Shown here: piece by piece, positions 1 through 11,252 of the stretch
Numbering within the stretch: the first letter of the stretch is position 1
Layout: the number at the start of each line of letters is the position of its first letter
From: Zygaena filipendulae
Lineage: Eukaryota > Arthropoda > Insecta > Lepidoptera > Zygaenidae
Length of the DNA stretch: 64,000 nt
Reading direction: 5' to 3'
Assembly: GCA_907165275.2 (NCBI GenBank)
Contig: CAJRBF020000002.1
Span: forward strand, 1,240,001-1,304,000
Notes under the pieces: model-generated
The model's input: the letters and a program-made list of their open reading frames with translations, nothing else
Database searches by the model: none
What the model was told of the DNA's origin: nothing
Position numbers and translations under genes: made by a program

Positions 1-17
1 TGTTTAACAAACTTCAT
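1..17 (-). CDS. Polinton packaging ATPase, first six codons only (runs off left edge)
   Basis: The reverse complement of the first 17 bases is identical to the start of the ATPase genes at 10471 and 56576. The start codon lies at 15-17 on the minus strand and the gene continues beyond the window. It is the outermost visible part of the left arm of the large inverted repeat. Nothing can be said about its integrity. Confidence 0.7.
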
Positions 18-743
18 GATGCACGTGTCAAGTCAGTAGTGTGCTATTTCATTAGTTACATTTATTTTTAAGTCAAAACATGAGAACTACCAGACGTCTA
101 ATCGTTTCATGGTATGGATTTCGCTGTATTATCATTCCACAGATAAATCTTTTGTAATTGATCTGACAAATGATCGATCTGACAAATGAAGATCTTTTTG
201 ATTGTGTGGTCCAGGGCCTGGACCACTGGAATAATTTTGCGAGCGATAATTGTTTTTGCATGATCGATCCGACAAGTGAATCATTTTAATTGGTATATAT
301 TGTATGGTCTGGACCATCGGAGTGATTTCGCGAGCGAGCACGTGCTCGCTCATTGCGAAAGAACGAAGTGGTCCAGAACATACAATATATACCTACTCCT
401 CCTTTTTGGGAAGTCGGTTAAAAATTACTTCAGGTGAATAGTGTGTAGCAAGTATATTAATAATCATACGTCGATACATTGACACGGTATTATAGGTTAA
501 CGACCATACATTAAAAATCCAATGTTATTGAAATTCGTCAAAGAAATAGTGATGTGGAAAACGATATTGATGATATCTATTTTTATACGGTAAATCATTT
601 AATAATACGACCAAGCGCGAAGACTACAGGGTTTAAGTGATGTGGGTTTTAAAAATTTGTGCGATAGTTTTAAAATAAAATCTTTGATTAAAGGAAATTT
701 AATAGAATTATGTTGAATGTAAGTTGGTTCCAAACGGAGTGTT

Positions 744-1369
744 GTGTGAATAGTGATTTAGGTATTCTGTACTAATATATTAAAATTGATTAATATTATT
801 ATGATTCTTATGCTATGTATTGTGATTCTTAATTTAAATAATTATACCAATGTTTATTAAAGTGATTTAAATTGCATTTCCATGGCCAATTCATATTTAA
901 TAACTGGCAACATTGTGAATTCATAGACTGTAGAGTAAATAAAATGTTATTTGAGATAGTGGGAAAAATGCGCGGGAGAACATGTTTACATAATGGCAGC
1001 AACAAAGGATCGGGTCAGTGGTGCTGGTGATTTCCTAGATGGAAGACATCATAACATTGAAAGTTAAGTATTGGTAGACAGTTTTGGCTCTATTTAATGC
1101 TTGTAATAATAATTGTGATTACTGTATTGTTCTCATAAAATATACTGTTCAAGCTTAACTTTAGCTTCAGAGATTTGATTACTTTGTGCGTAACATGTTT
1201 TGAGATTCCTATTGCTTATCTATACTGGCTTTGATTATTATAGAATTTGATACAAATTATATCAAAGAGTTTTTATTATAATTGGTAATACAGACACAAA
1301 GGAATAGTTTTGTTAAAATCAGGGTGTTTTATTTACTAGGTATCCTTACTAATGCTAATAATTTAACAT
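744..1369 (+). repeat. Dispersed 626-bp repeat (copies at 9119-9744 minus and 30823-31447)
   Basis: The segment reappears with only scattered substitutions at 30823-31447. Homology starts at 'gtgtgaatagtgattta' and ends at 'atttaacat' in both, which marks element boundaries. No ORF or terminal inverted repeat is evident. The family is unidentified; a non-autonomous DNA element or LTR fragment is possible. Confidence 0.75.
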
Positions 1370-1402
1370 TTCAGAAGTGGGATTATTAAGGATTCAAGCA
1401 GC

Positions 1403-2431
1403 TGTGACGACCCATAAGGTCCTACAAAATTTTTTTGGTTATAATTAAAATCTTAAATAATTATTAAAGTATAGAAGATAATAAAATACACCTATAAAAT
1501 TACATTTAAAACATATTAGAGGACATTGCGGTTCAAATAACATCGAAAACAAGTTTTAGTACGTTTATCAATAATAACTCCTAAACTAAAGAAGTTAGGA
1601 CAAAATATTATATGAAGGAAAGTGCTTGTGTTAGGGAATACCAAATGTATATTGAATTTCGAGAGTATAGGAGCAAGTTAGAAAACGCGAATCCCCCCAT
1701 GCAGGCGTCTCGGAATACAGGGCTGAACGCACCGCCAGTATCCACGGGCCGTATATCTACGGGGAATACGGAGGTGAAAAAAATGTCCTGACGACAAAAG
1801 TTTGTTGGGAAAGTAAATTGATAATAGTGTAATAATAAACGAATGCGCTGGGGAGGGAACGTCTAAGGGACAATAAATATAATATTATTGCACATTTATC
1901 AAACATAAAATTTATTTTCTCATACAAATTTTTTAATAAATAATATACATGCAAAGTACGTCGTGGTCGAGCGGTCTGCGCGCAGAACGATTTATCGGTT
2001 TGTGCAAGGATTCGTACACGCGACCTGGAAGTTTCGTCATTACTCATTGTGTCCTGATTGCGTTGTGCAGAGGCGAGCATGCGCGATTGTGATACTTGGT
2101 GGTCGCATGAAAGCGTATGTGGGCCGATGCGCCTCGTGAACGAGATGCTTTGAGTGGAATAGTTGTATTGATTTTATCATTACAAAAGACGGTTCGTTAC
2201 GAATAGTCTTGTTGAGCGAGCGATAGCGCAGAGTGATTGAATGTTTTTGTGCGAAGGTCTGTCAGTGCACTTGACGTCCGTTAGGATATCTCGAGCGTAG
2301 ACCTAAAAACATTAGTCACGAGGAAGGATCTTCAAATCACAGTACCAAATAGACTCGAAGCAAACGGAACTCTAATCTTGAACGGTTGGACATTGCACGT
2401 CGCGAGCGTATGATGGCGTAGATGGGTAAAA
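1403..2431 (+). mobile_element. Solo-LTR-like repeat, 5' 1.03 kb (truncated by the palindrome junction)
   Basis: The segment begins TGTGACGACC after the flank cagc (1399-1402) and matches the start of the complete copy at 14867. It is cut at 2431, where the loop element starts. A 107-codon open frame on the minus strand (1757-2080) lies inside it. It is repeated with the element and shows no recognisable domain, so I do not call it a gene. Confidence 0.7.
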
Positions 2432-2949
2432 GTGTGGTGGTCTGTCAAGTAGCTCGAACAGCTGTTTTGTCCCTCAATTTGTAATTATTATTTTACTGTG
2501 ATATTTTATTTGATTCATAGCCCAATACCAATAAAATTGCTAATTTAGATAATAAGGAATTAATGTTTAGTATAATTTTGAGGTAAGAACAACGTAAGAA
2601 TGTATAATGTTACTTGTGATTTTGGTGAGGTTGCTTGGTGATTTTTGTATTTTTTTTTAATTCTCGTGAACATAATATTATTTACATATTATTTTGTTTT
2701 ACGCTGAAAGTAAGTGGTTCATTGACAGTCTAATATCGTATATAGTATAAATGATGAAAATACCTAACGTTGATGCTGGATTGTTGGTTTGAGTGCGTAG
2801 GTATAGGTAGGTACCTACTTGATTGAATCGTTTAACGGAAACCTCAACACTACCTACCCTAACGGATCACCTCTGGTTTTTTTTTTTTTTATCACATAGG
2901 TTTCCTATTAATTTGTTTTATTTAGGTATTTATTTAATTTTGCCAAATT

Positions 2950-4554
2950 ATGACACGCAATGCCTTATCACGCCAAGAGGAGTCCAAACTCCAATTGGCA
3001 TTGCAAGAACTAAAAGCAACCAAGGAGTTGTGTGCACAGCTCAACAACGAACGAGATGATAATGAATCACAATTATTAGAGTTAATAAATAGTAATACTA
3101 AGTTAAAATCACAATTATCTGCATTATACACTCAGTACACTTATATTTTTGAGGAGCGGGACAAACTCCAAAAAATAGTTAGTGGGTTCGATCAAAGCAG
3201 TGATGAGTATGAGCAAGCCCTAAAAAGAATAGCAATACTGAAACAGGAGCTACGCGAGGCACACCGTCACATCTCACACTTAGAGGAGGCTACTCATGCT
3301 GTTACTGCAGAAAAGAACCATAGTCTTTTTAACGAGCTAGTTGAGAGTGCCCCGCAGTTGGTTGCTGCTGCGGTTGGTAAACCTATGGTCACCATTGACC
3401 TGACCAAAGATAGTATCTTGAATATGTCTCAGTCTATGGGGCTCCCACATCGCAGCAGGAACAAACATAAAAAGATTAAAAAGTATATAAAAATTAATAA
3501 CTTCATAAAAAGGACCCAAAAGTTGGTGCATAGTCATAAATTAATACAAAAACATGTCACGTCTACAAAGAACAGACTAAAATTGTTAGATGAACTGGAG
3601 TTATGTACCATTCAATTAGAAAACAGTAAATTACAGCATGAATGTGAAACACAGAACATGCAAAAAACCATACAACAACTACAGGATTCATTGTATTCAC
3701 TAACTAAAAGGTATGAGTTGTCGCAGGATGAGATAAGGGAATATTCAGCGGCTATGGATGAACTTATAAAAGTTTCCCAATACAACACTGAACGTTTTGA
3801 GTCTCTTGTCAATAACCGTTTATGTGACTGTGCTCGATCCGAAGAATCTTGTAAGTCGCTGAGTAATCCTTTACCATTACCTCAAGGATTGTGTGACAGT
3901 CTACACCAGAAAAGTTATCAGCAGTTACAAAATATAACAAACATAACTACTAAACCACAGAAAACAATCATGTTCAGCGATGATATTGGTAAGAATATGG
4001 GCTCAAAATTACAGTCTCATATTGAGGGCCATTCTTTTATTAATCATTGTTTACCTTCAGCAGGTCCTTATGCTATTCTAAAAAGAATAGTTAACTATAA
4101 TTTTCAGGACTACAATAATTTAATAATTTTCATTGGAAATAGGGGAAATATAAAAAGAAAAGAACTGATAAAATATTGTGATACTCTCTGTACTTTGAAC
4201 TTAAATAAAATTGTAATGTTTACATTCCCCTACAGTAAAAACCTCTCAGAGATAGAAAATAACATTAGATATAACCTGAACAATACTTTACATACGATTG
4301 GACATAACAATGATAAAATTGACATTATTGACTCTAACATCCTTGTTAGTAATGAATATTATTATTTGACCAAAGGTACCTACTACCTTTCTATTAATTT
4401 TAAGACACAGATAGTAAACTTACTATCCTATTATTTTGATACTTTAGCCAATAAATTGGCTCATAAAACTGCTTCTATTGAGCAGTCCATTGACATATTA
4501 AATAATAATAACAATATCCAAACATTGGAATCATGTTCGAGTAATTTAAATTAA
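2950..4554 (+). CDS. LINE ORF1 protein (coiled coil plus C-terminal globular domain)
   Basis: The product is 534 residues. Roughly residues 5-110 and 190-270 are Gln/Glu/Leu-rich heptad-like segments that should form coiled coils. Between them is a very basic stretch (Lys-rich near residues 170-210) suited to RNA binding. The C-terminal third (about 360-480) alternates hydrophobic strands with 'IIFIGNRGN' and 'IDIIDSNILVS' patterns, which could be the esterase-like domain found in some CR1-group ORF1 proteins; this is inference. ORF1 is known to coat LINE RNA. It starts at the first ATG after the leader and stops a few bases before the ORF2 frame opens. No frameshift is visible. Confidence 0.8.
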   Translation: MTRNALSRQEESKLQLALQELKATKELCAQLNNERDDNESQLLELINSNTKLKSQLSALYTQYTYIFEERDKLQKIVSGFDQSSDEYEQALKRIAILKQELREAHRHISHLEEATHAVTAEKNHSLFNELVESAPQLVAAAVGKPMVTIDLTKDSILNMSQSMGLPHRSRNKHKKIKKYIKINNFIKRTQKLVHSHKLIQKHVTSTKNRLKLLDELELCTIQLENSKLQHECETQNMQKTIQQLQDSLYSLTKRYELSQDEIREYSAAMDELIKVSQYNTERFESLVNNRLCDCARSEESCKSLSNPLPLPQGLCDSLHQKSYQQLQNITNITTKPQKTIMFSDDIGKNMGSKLQSHIEGHSFINHCLPSAGPYAILKRIVNYNFQDYNNLIIFIGNRGNIKRKELIKYCDTLCTLNLNKIVMFTFPYSKNLSEIENNIRYNLNNTLHTIGHNNDKIDIIDSNILVSNEYYYLTKGTYYLSINFKTQIVNLLSYYFDTLANKLAHKTASIEQSIDILNNNNNIQTLESCSSNLN

Positions 4555-4625
4555 AAATTTTGACAACAGAGTTGACCTCTAGCACTAATATTAAAAAGCT
4601 GAAATATTGCAATAATAATGTTCCA

Positions 4626-7559
4626 ATGTTGGATACCATGTCAATAATGTCAAATAATAATAAATATTCTGAAATGCGGCCACAGAATAATACATCCCCA
4701 TTAAACAAAAATCTTGTAAAATATATAAACCTGGTGCATCAAAATATTTATTGTTTAACAGAGGGTAAACAATTGGAGTTGGAACTATTCATGACCTCAG
4801 ACCACATTGATATTGCATGTCTAACAGAACACTGGCTTAAAGCTCATCAACTCATGTTTAGTTTCAAGCATCACCGGGTTGGTAGCTCATTCTGTAGAGT
4901 TAACACAACACATGGAGGGTCATTAATTCTAGTAAACAAGTTATTAAAATTCAAAGAACGAAAAGACATAGTGTGTCTATCAGTAGAATGTATAATTGAA
5001 TTTTCTTGTATTGAACTGGATCAATTCATTGTAATAAGTGTGTATAGACCTGGTGCAGCTGATTTTGATACCTTCCTAACTATAATGGATGAAGCGTTAA
5101 TTAAGCTGAATAAGTCTAATAAAAACTTGATTGTTTGTGGAGATTTTAACATTGACATACTTAGGAATACCATCGCCACTTACAAAATTTTAAATTTATT
5201 TAAATCTTACAATCTTTTAAATATTTTCTTAGAACCTACTAGAGTATGTGATACTACGGCTACTTGCTTGGATAACATTTATAGTGACATAACACCGAAA
5301 GACAAAATTATCATTAATAAACTAGATTCTGACCATAGTGGTCAATTAATAAAATTTGAAATGCTAAGCAAAAAACCTTTAGTTAAACGTAAAATTTGTT
5401 TTAGACCGGTAACTGTTGAGCGCTTGGAGAGAATTAGGGACAACTTAACAATTGCCCTTCCGTTCCTACCATGTGACTCAAATCCTAATGAAATGTACAA
5501 CTCTTTCTTTAAATCTTTCTATAGTGAATTTGACACCATATTTAAGTGCAAGGAAATCACAGTTAGCGATAGCCTAGTTTTTAGTGAGTGGGCAACGGCT
5601 GGGATACTCAAAAGTAGAGAAGTATTGTATAATCTGTATTCAGAAAAACAATATAACAGAAGTGAAACATTTAAAGAATACGTCAAATTGTATTCTAAAA
5701 CCTTTAAGAAAGTCTGTCAAACAGCTAAGTCATCTTATTTTAGATCTCAAATTAAAAATAGTAGTAACAAAATTAAAACAACTTGGAAAATAATTAATAC
5801 TGAGACTGGTAAAACGAAATTAACAAACAATACATTCAAATTAAAAATTGATGGTAGTACAATTGAATCTGATCTCGAAATTGCTAAAGCTTTCGAGATT
5901 TTTTTCACTAACATCCCAATATCCTTAACAAGTACTTTAGGTTCTTGTACCTCCATTGCTGAATCTTTATTAAAAGATAATGTACCAGAATGTACAAGTA
6001 ATTTTAAATTTAGCTGTGTAAATAACTATGACATTATAAAAGCATTCAAACTAATAAAGGTTAAAAAAACAGCAGACCTTTGGGGTATTTCAATAAGTAT
6101 TATAAATTCTTTAATTGAGATTGTTGCGCCGGAATTGGCTTTAATATTTAATAGGTGTATTGACTGTGGTGTGTTTCCTGACTTAATGAAAATCAGTAAG
6201 ATCACCCCGATTTTTAAATCTGGTAGTACTGACGATCCCACCAACTTTAGGCCAATCTCAGTTCTACCTACCTTTAGTAAAATTTTTGAAAAAATTATAC
6301 TTACACAACTACTTGAACATTTCAACAAAAACAAAATTCTACATGATAAACAATTCGGATTTACTCGTGGCCGGTCAACAACGGATGCAGGGATCAAACT
6401 ATTGGAAAACATCTTTGATGCCTGGGAGGAGTCACGTGACGCGTACGGTATCTTCTGTGACTTATCAAAAGCATTCGATTGTGTCCAGCACGAAACATTA
6501 GTCAGGAAATTACACCACTACGGTATCCGAGATGTTGCGTTGGAATTTGTTTCCTCGTATCTTACTAATAGGATTCAAAAGGTCGACGTTAATGGTAAAA
6601 GATCTTCTGGATCTTTTGTAACAATGGGGGTACCACAAGGCTCAATTCTAGGGCCATTTCTATTCCTAGTGTACATAAATGACCTACCACATCTTGTGAG
6701 GAACAATCATGAAATAGTTCTGTTTGCTGACGACACATCCTTAGTATTCAGGGTCAAAAGGCAGCAGTTGGTAGTTGACGATGTAAATAATGCCCTCTCT
6801 AAGATAGTGCACTGGTTCAGTGCTAACAATTTGCTGTTAAATGGAATTAAAACTAAATGCGTTAGATTTGTTACTCCTAATGTTAGACAAGTTGAAGCAA
6901 AGGTAATTATCAAAGGGAAAGAACTACAGCTGGATAAACAGACGGTATTCCTGGGTATAACATTGGACGATAAGCTTCAGTGGGGTCCTCACATAGAAAA
7001 GCTGTCGGGCAGACTCAGCTCTGCAGCTTATGCTGTAAAAAGAATTCGGTATTTAACTGATGTTAATACTGCTCGCTTAGTTTATTACAGCTACTTCCAC
7101 AGTATCATGTCATATGGCATACTGCTGTGGGGAGGCGCTGCTGATATTGACTGCATATTTGTGCTTCAGAAAAGAGCTGTCCGGGCGATCTATAGAATGG
7201 GTCCCAGAGAATCACTGAGGGATAAATTCAGGAACACTGGAATTATGACTGTACACTCACAATATATATATGAAAACTTACTTTATGTACATAAAAATAT
7301 TGACAAATTTAATAAAAATTGTGATAATCATAACGTTAACCTAAGAAATAAAAACAGACTCGTCGTACCCACAAGTAGACTCCACAGAATAAGTAATTCG
7401 TTTAAGGGGCGATGTATTCGCTTCTACAACAAGCTGCCAACTGACATAATTGACCTCTCAATGAATAAATTTAAAAAAATTATAAAACAAAAGCTAATAC
7501 TAAAAGCATATTATAACATTAATGATCATATAAATGATAAAGATGCTTGGAATGAATGA
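4626..7559 (+). CDS. LINE ORF2: APE endonuclease and reverse transcriptase
   Basis: The frame is open from 4560, but the first in-frame ATG is 4626, giving about 977 residues. The N-terminal 230 residues contain the AP-endonuclease pattern (DIACLTEHWL; GDFNID; a C-terminal SDHSGQ), which nicks target DNA. The RT follows, with the conserved blocks NFRPISVLP, the DLSKAFDCV box, GVPQGSILGP and the catalytic LFADDTSLVF near 6721-6750. The C-terminal maturase-like segment is also present. All catalytic motifs visible by eye are intact. Translation may depend on reinitiation after ORF1, whose stop lies about 70 bases upstream. Confidence 0.9.
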   Translation: MLDTMSIMSNNNKYSEMRPQNNTSPLNKNLVKYINLVHQNIYCLTEGKQLELELFMTSDHIDIACLTEHWLKAHQLMFSFKHHRVGSSFCRVNTTHGGSLILVNKLLKFKERKDIVCLSVECIIEFSCIELDQFIVISVYRPGAADFDTFLTIMDEALIKLNKSNKNLIVCGDFNIDILRNTIATYKILNLFKSYNLLNIFLEPTRVCDTTATCLDNIYSDITPKDKIIINKLDSDHSGQLIKFEMLSKKPLVKRKICFRPVTVERLERIRDNLTIALPFLPCDSNPNEMYNSFFKSFYSEFDTIFKCKEITVSDSLVFSEWATAGILKSREVLYNLYSEKQYNRSETFKEYVKLYSKTFKKVCQTAKSSYFRSQIKNSSNKIKTTWKIINTETGKTKLTNNTFKLKIDGSTIESDLEIAKAFEIFFTNIPISLTSTLGSCTSIAESLLKDNVPECTSNFKFSCVNNYDIIKAFKLIKVKKTADLWGISISIINSLIEIVAPELALIFNRCIDCGVFPDLMKISKITPIFKSGSTDDPTNFRPISVLPTFSKIFEKIILTQLLEHFNKNKILHDKQFGFTRGRSTTDAGIKLLENIFDAWEESRDAYGIFCDLSKAFDCVQHETLVRKLHHYGIRDVALEFVSSYLTNRIQKVDVNGKRSSGSFVTMGVPQGSILGPFLFLVYINDLPHLVRNNHEIVLFADDTSLVFRVKRQQLVVDDVNNALSKIVHWFSANNLLLNGIKTKCVRFVTPNVRQVEAKVIIKGKELQLDKQTVFLGITLDDKLQWGPHIEKLSGRLSSAAYAVKRIRYLTDVNTARLVYYSYFHSIMSYGILLWGGAADIDCIFVLQKRAVRAIYRMGPRESLRDKFRNTGIMTVHSQYIYENLLYVHKNIDKFNKNCDNHNVNLRNKNRLVVPTSRLHRISNSFKGRCIRFYNKLPTDIIDLSMNKFKKIIKQKLILKAYYNINDHINDKDAWNE

Positions 7560-7881
7560 GCCAATTTAAGGGGTACAAACATTTCTAACGTTCTTCCCCT
7601 TAAGTTGATAATCATTTAAGTTGTAATTTTAATTAATTCCTAATTTTTATAAAAATATTCTGACTAATACATATATGTATTATTACATAATATTGATTTA
7701 TATGGTATTGAAATTTATAGTAGGTACTTGAATTATTTAATTATATGATATTATTATATTAAAAATGTGAATTATATATTGATATTAGTATAACATAACT
7801 ATAAAATTATATTTGGACGATTGAAAATGATCCCAAGCTGGATCTTAATCAATAAAGATTATTTTGATTTTGATTTTGAAA

Positions 7882-9085
7882 GGTAAAACAGAGAGAAGAG
7901 CGAACAACCCTTCCCTGGTGTAGGAGAGGGCCGGCATCTCCAGTCAGCCGCATCGGTGATATGTAGATTGAATAACACGGAAGGCGTTGTTATTCAAGGT
8001 AAGATACAAGGCGCACAACGAAACTCGTCACGGCGCAGATGACCCAAGGCGCGGATTTTTACCCATCTACGCCATCATACGCTCGCGACGTGCAATGTCC
8101 AACCGTTCAAGATTAGAGTTCCGTTTGCTTCGAGTCTATTTGGTACTGTGATTTGAAGATCCTTCCTCGTGACTAATGTTTTTAGGTCTACGCTCGAGAT
8201 ATCCTAACGGACGTCAAGTGCACTGACAGACCTTCGCACAAAAACATTCAATCACTCTGCGCTATCGCTCGCTCAACAAGACTATTCGTAACGAACCGTC
8301 TTTTGTAATGATAAAATCAATACAACTATTCCACTCAAAGCATCTCGTTCACGAGGCGCATCGGCCCACATACGCTTTCATGCGACCACCAAGTATCACA
8401 ATCGCGCATGCTCGCCTCTGCACAACGCAATCAGGACACAATGAGTAATGACGAAACTTCCAGGTCGCGTGTACGAATCCTTGCACAAACCGATAAATCG
8501 TTCTGCGCGCAGACCGCTCGACCACGACGTACTTTGCATGTATATTATTTATTAAAAAATTTGTATGAGAAAATAAATTTTATGTTTGATAAATGTGCAA
8601 TAATATTATATTTATTGTCCCTTAGACGTTCCCTCCCCAGCGCATTCGTTTATTATTACACTATTATCAATTTACTTTCCCAACAAACTTTTGTCGTCAG
8701 GACATTTTTTTCACCTCCGTATTCCCCGTAGATATACGGCCCGTGGATACTGGCGGTGCGTTCAGCCCTGTATTCCGAGACGCCTGCATGGGGGGATTCG
8801 CGTTTTCTAACTTGCTCCTATACTCTCGAAATTCAATATACATTTGGTATTCCCTAACACAAGCACTTTCCTTCATATAATATTTTGTCCTAACTTCTTT
8901 AGTTTAGGAGTTATTATTGATAAACGTACTAAAACTTGTTTTCGATGTTATTTGAACCGCAATGTCCTCTAATATGTTTTAAATGTAATTTTATAGGTGT
9001 ATTTTATTATCTTCTATACTTTAATAATTATTTAAGATTTTAATTATAACCAAAAAAATTTTGTAGGACCTTATGGGTCGTCACA
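7882..9085 (-). mobile_element. Solo-LTR-like repeat, 5' 1.2 kb, minus orientation (right arm)
   Basis: The reverse complement matches the complete copy from its first base (TGTGACGACC, here at 9085). It runs about 175 bp further into the element than the left arm does, and ends against the 3' tail of the LINE. The flank outside is the reverse complement of cagc. Confidence 0.75.
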
Positions 9086-10487
9086 GCTGCTTGAATCCTT
9101 AATAATCCCACTTCTGAAATGTTAAATTATTAGCATTAGTAAGGATACCTAGTAAATAAAACACCCTGATTTTAACAAAACTATTCCTTTGTGTCTGTAT
9201 TACCAATTATAATAAAAACTCTTTGATATAATTTGTATCAAATTCTATAATAATCAAAGCCAGTATAGATAAGCAATAGGAATCTCAAAACATGTTACGC
9301 ACAAAGTAATCAAATCTCTGAAGCTAAAGTTAAGCTTGAACAGTATATTTTATGAGAACAATACAGTAATCACAATTATTATTACAAGCATTAAATAGAG
9401 CCAAAACTGTCTACCAATACTTAACTTTCAATGTTATGATGTCTTCCATCTAGGAAATCACCAGCACCACTGACCCGATCCTTTGTTGCTGCCATTATGT
9501 AAACATGTTCTCCCGCGCATTTTTCCCACTATCTCAAATAACATTTTATTTACTCTACAGTCTATGAATTCACAATGTTGCCAGTTATTAAATATGAATT
9601 GGCCATGGAAATGCAATTTAAATCACTTTAATAAACATTGGTATAATTATTTAAATTAAGAATCACAATACATAGCATAAGAATCATAATAATATTAATC
9701 AATTTTAATATATTAGTACAGAATACCTAAATCACTATTCACACAACACTCCGTTTGGAACCAACTTACATTCAACATAATTCTATTAAATTTCCTTTAA
9801 TCAAAGATTTTATTTTAAAACTATCGCACAAATTTTTAAAACCCACATCACTTAAACCCTGTAGTCTTCGCGCTTGGTCGTATTATTAAATGATTTACCG
9901 TATAAAAATAGATATCATCAATATCGTTTTCCACATCACTATTTCTTTGACGAATTTCAATAACATTGGATTTTTAATGTATGGTCGTTAACCTATAATA
10001 CCGTGTCAATGTATCGACGTATGATTATTAATATACTTGCTACACACTATTCACCTGAAGTAATTTTTAACCGACTTCCCAAAAAGGAGGAGTAGGTATA
10101 TATTGTATGTTCTGGACCACTTCGTTCTTTCGCAATGAGCGAGCACGTGCTCGCTCGCGAAATCACTCCGATGGTCCAGACCATACAATATATACCAATT
10201 AAAATGATTCACTTGTCGGATCGATCATGCAAAAACAATTATCGCTCGCAAAATTATTCCAGTGGTCCAGGCCCTGGACCACACAATCAAAAAGATCTTC
10301 ATTTGTCAGATCGATCATTTGTCAGATCAATTACAAAAGATTTATCTGTGGAATGATAATACAGCGAAATCCATACCATGAAACGATTAGACGTCTGGTA
10401 GTTCTCATGTTTTGACTTAAAAATAAATGTAACTAATGAAATAGCACACTACTGACTTGACACGTGCATCATGAAGTTTGTTAAACA
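8057..10487. repeat. Right arm of the large inverted repeat
   Basis: Exact colinear reverse complement of 1-2431. Beyond 10487 the sequence continues into the ATPase gene; whether the left arm also continues cannot be seen. The arms are separated by 5.6 kb. Confidence 0.93.
10095..10196. promoter_or_regulatory. 102-bp foldback upstream of Polinton ATPase, fragment copy
   Basis: The two ends are inverted copies of each other (ggtatatattgtatg... against ...catacaatatatacc). The centre is the perfect 20-bp palindrome gagcgagcacgtgctcgctc (10137-10156), with a CACGTG core. A second dyad follows at about 10262-10282: ten-base arms GTGGTCCAGG/CCTGGACCAC around one C. The same arrangement sits before the ATPase at 56576 and, reversed, at 292-393. 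It may be a promoter/operator, a replication structure, or a captured foldback element; which one is unresolved. Confidence 0.6.
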
Positions 10488-11157
10488 GTCACAATCGTTA
10501 AATATTGATAATGTTTTTGTCGAAGTAAAAAATACCATGTCACGTCATGGAAGGCTTCTACCTAGCACTGTACGATGCATCATTTGTGGACCGTCGAGCT
10601 GTGGGAAAACAAATTTGATGATTGGACTACTTTTGCACGAAAACGGGTTACATTATCGAAATGTGTATGTTTATTCTAAAACATTACAACAACCAAAATA
10701 TGTGTTTTTAGAAAAGGTTTTGGAACGAGTTCCAAATGTTTTATTTGAAAAGTATCGTGATAAAGATGAAGTTTTAAGTCTACAAGATGCTAAACCCTAC
10801 TCCGTGATTGTATTTGACGACGTTGCATGTGAAAATCAAAATAACATACGAGATTACTTTGCAATGGGCAGACACAAATATATTGATTGTTTTTATCTCA
10901 ACCAAACATATAGTAAAATCCCTAAACAGTTAATGAGAGATAACGCGAATTTAATTATACTTTTTAAACAAGATGAAACCAATATGAAACATGTTTATGA
11001 TGAGCACGTTAATACAGACATGACGTGGGGTCAATTTCGCGAAATGTGTTCAAAGATTTGGATCAATCCTTACAATTATTTGGTTATAAACAAGGATTGT
11101 ACTAAAAATAATGGTTGCTATAGAAACAAATTAGACACTTTTGTGGTGTTCGACTAA
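10471..11157 (+). CDS. Polinton packaging ATPase (FtsK/HerA-A32 type), fragment copy
   Basis: The product is 228 residues. The P-loop GPSSCGKT lies at residues 40-47 and the Walker B strand VIVFDD near 112-117; both catalytic signatures are intact. The family pumps DNA into capsids of Polintons and related DNA viruses. It is nearly identical to the copy at 56576-57274, with a few substitutions. A C-to-T change turns the Gln codon after FD into a stop, so it ends four codons early, which is probably harmless. It stands outside any complete Polinton: only the upstream region and part of the next gene accompany it. Confidence 0.85.
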   Translation: MKFVKQSQSLNIDNVFVEVKNTMSRHGRLLPSTVRCIICGPSSCGKTNLMIGLLLHENGLHYRNVYVYSKTLQQPKYVFLEKVLERVPNVLFEKYRDKDEVLSLQDAKPYSVIVFDDVACENQNNIRDYFAMGRHKYIDCFYLNQTYSKIPKQLMRDNANLIILFKQDETNMKHVYDEHVNTDMTWGQFREMCSKIWINPYNYLVINKDCTKNNGCYRNKLDTFVVFD

Positions 11158-11252
11158 CAAAGAACATAAATAATACCTTTAAATAGAGGAACGCATGTTT
11201 TAAACTTCATTCGTTATCGGATGCTAAATCATTAACGACTCGTCCGGTTATA

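Larger units (their letters stand above)
1..2431. repeat. Left arm of a 2.43-kb+ inverted repeat (palindrome)
   Basis: This stretch is the reverse complement of 8057-10487. Paired positions always sum to 10488 (for example 17/10471, 132/10356, 1757/8731, 2311/8177), so there is no net insertion or deletion, and the segments compared by eye are identical. The arm contains, from the outside in: the ATPase start, the palindromic Polinton upstream region, a 626-bp dispersed repeat (744-1369), and the first 1.03 kb of a solo-LTR-like repeat. Homology stops at 2431, where the loop retrotransposon begins. The arm probably extends left of base 1. Confidence 0.93.
2432..7881 (+). mobile_element. Near full-length non-LTR retrotransposon (CR1/Jockey-like), loop of the palindrome
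   Basis: A two-ORF LINE: a 5' leader of about 520 bp, ORF1 (2950-4554), ORF2 (about 4626-7559), a 3' UTR with 'aataaagatt', and an ATTTTG-repeat 3' tail at 7860-7880. Both ORFs are open, so it may be young. It lies exactly between the arms of the inverted repeat. The heptamer GGTAAAA occurs at both borders (2425-2431 and 7882-7888), resembling a short target-site duplication. The hexamer-tailed 3' end and the absence of poly(A) fit CR1/Jockey-group elements; the exact clade is not assigned. Confidence 0.88.

Noticed and set aside
1757..2080. 107-codon ORF, also at 8408-8731, with a longer version at 15025-15420
   Set aside because: It lies inside the LTR-like repeat and is conserved only because the repeat is. 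No domain; AT-rich low-complexity end.
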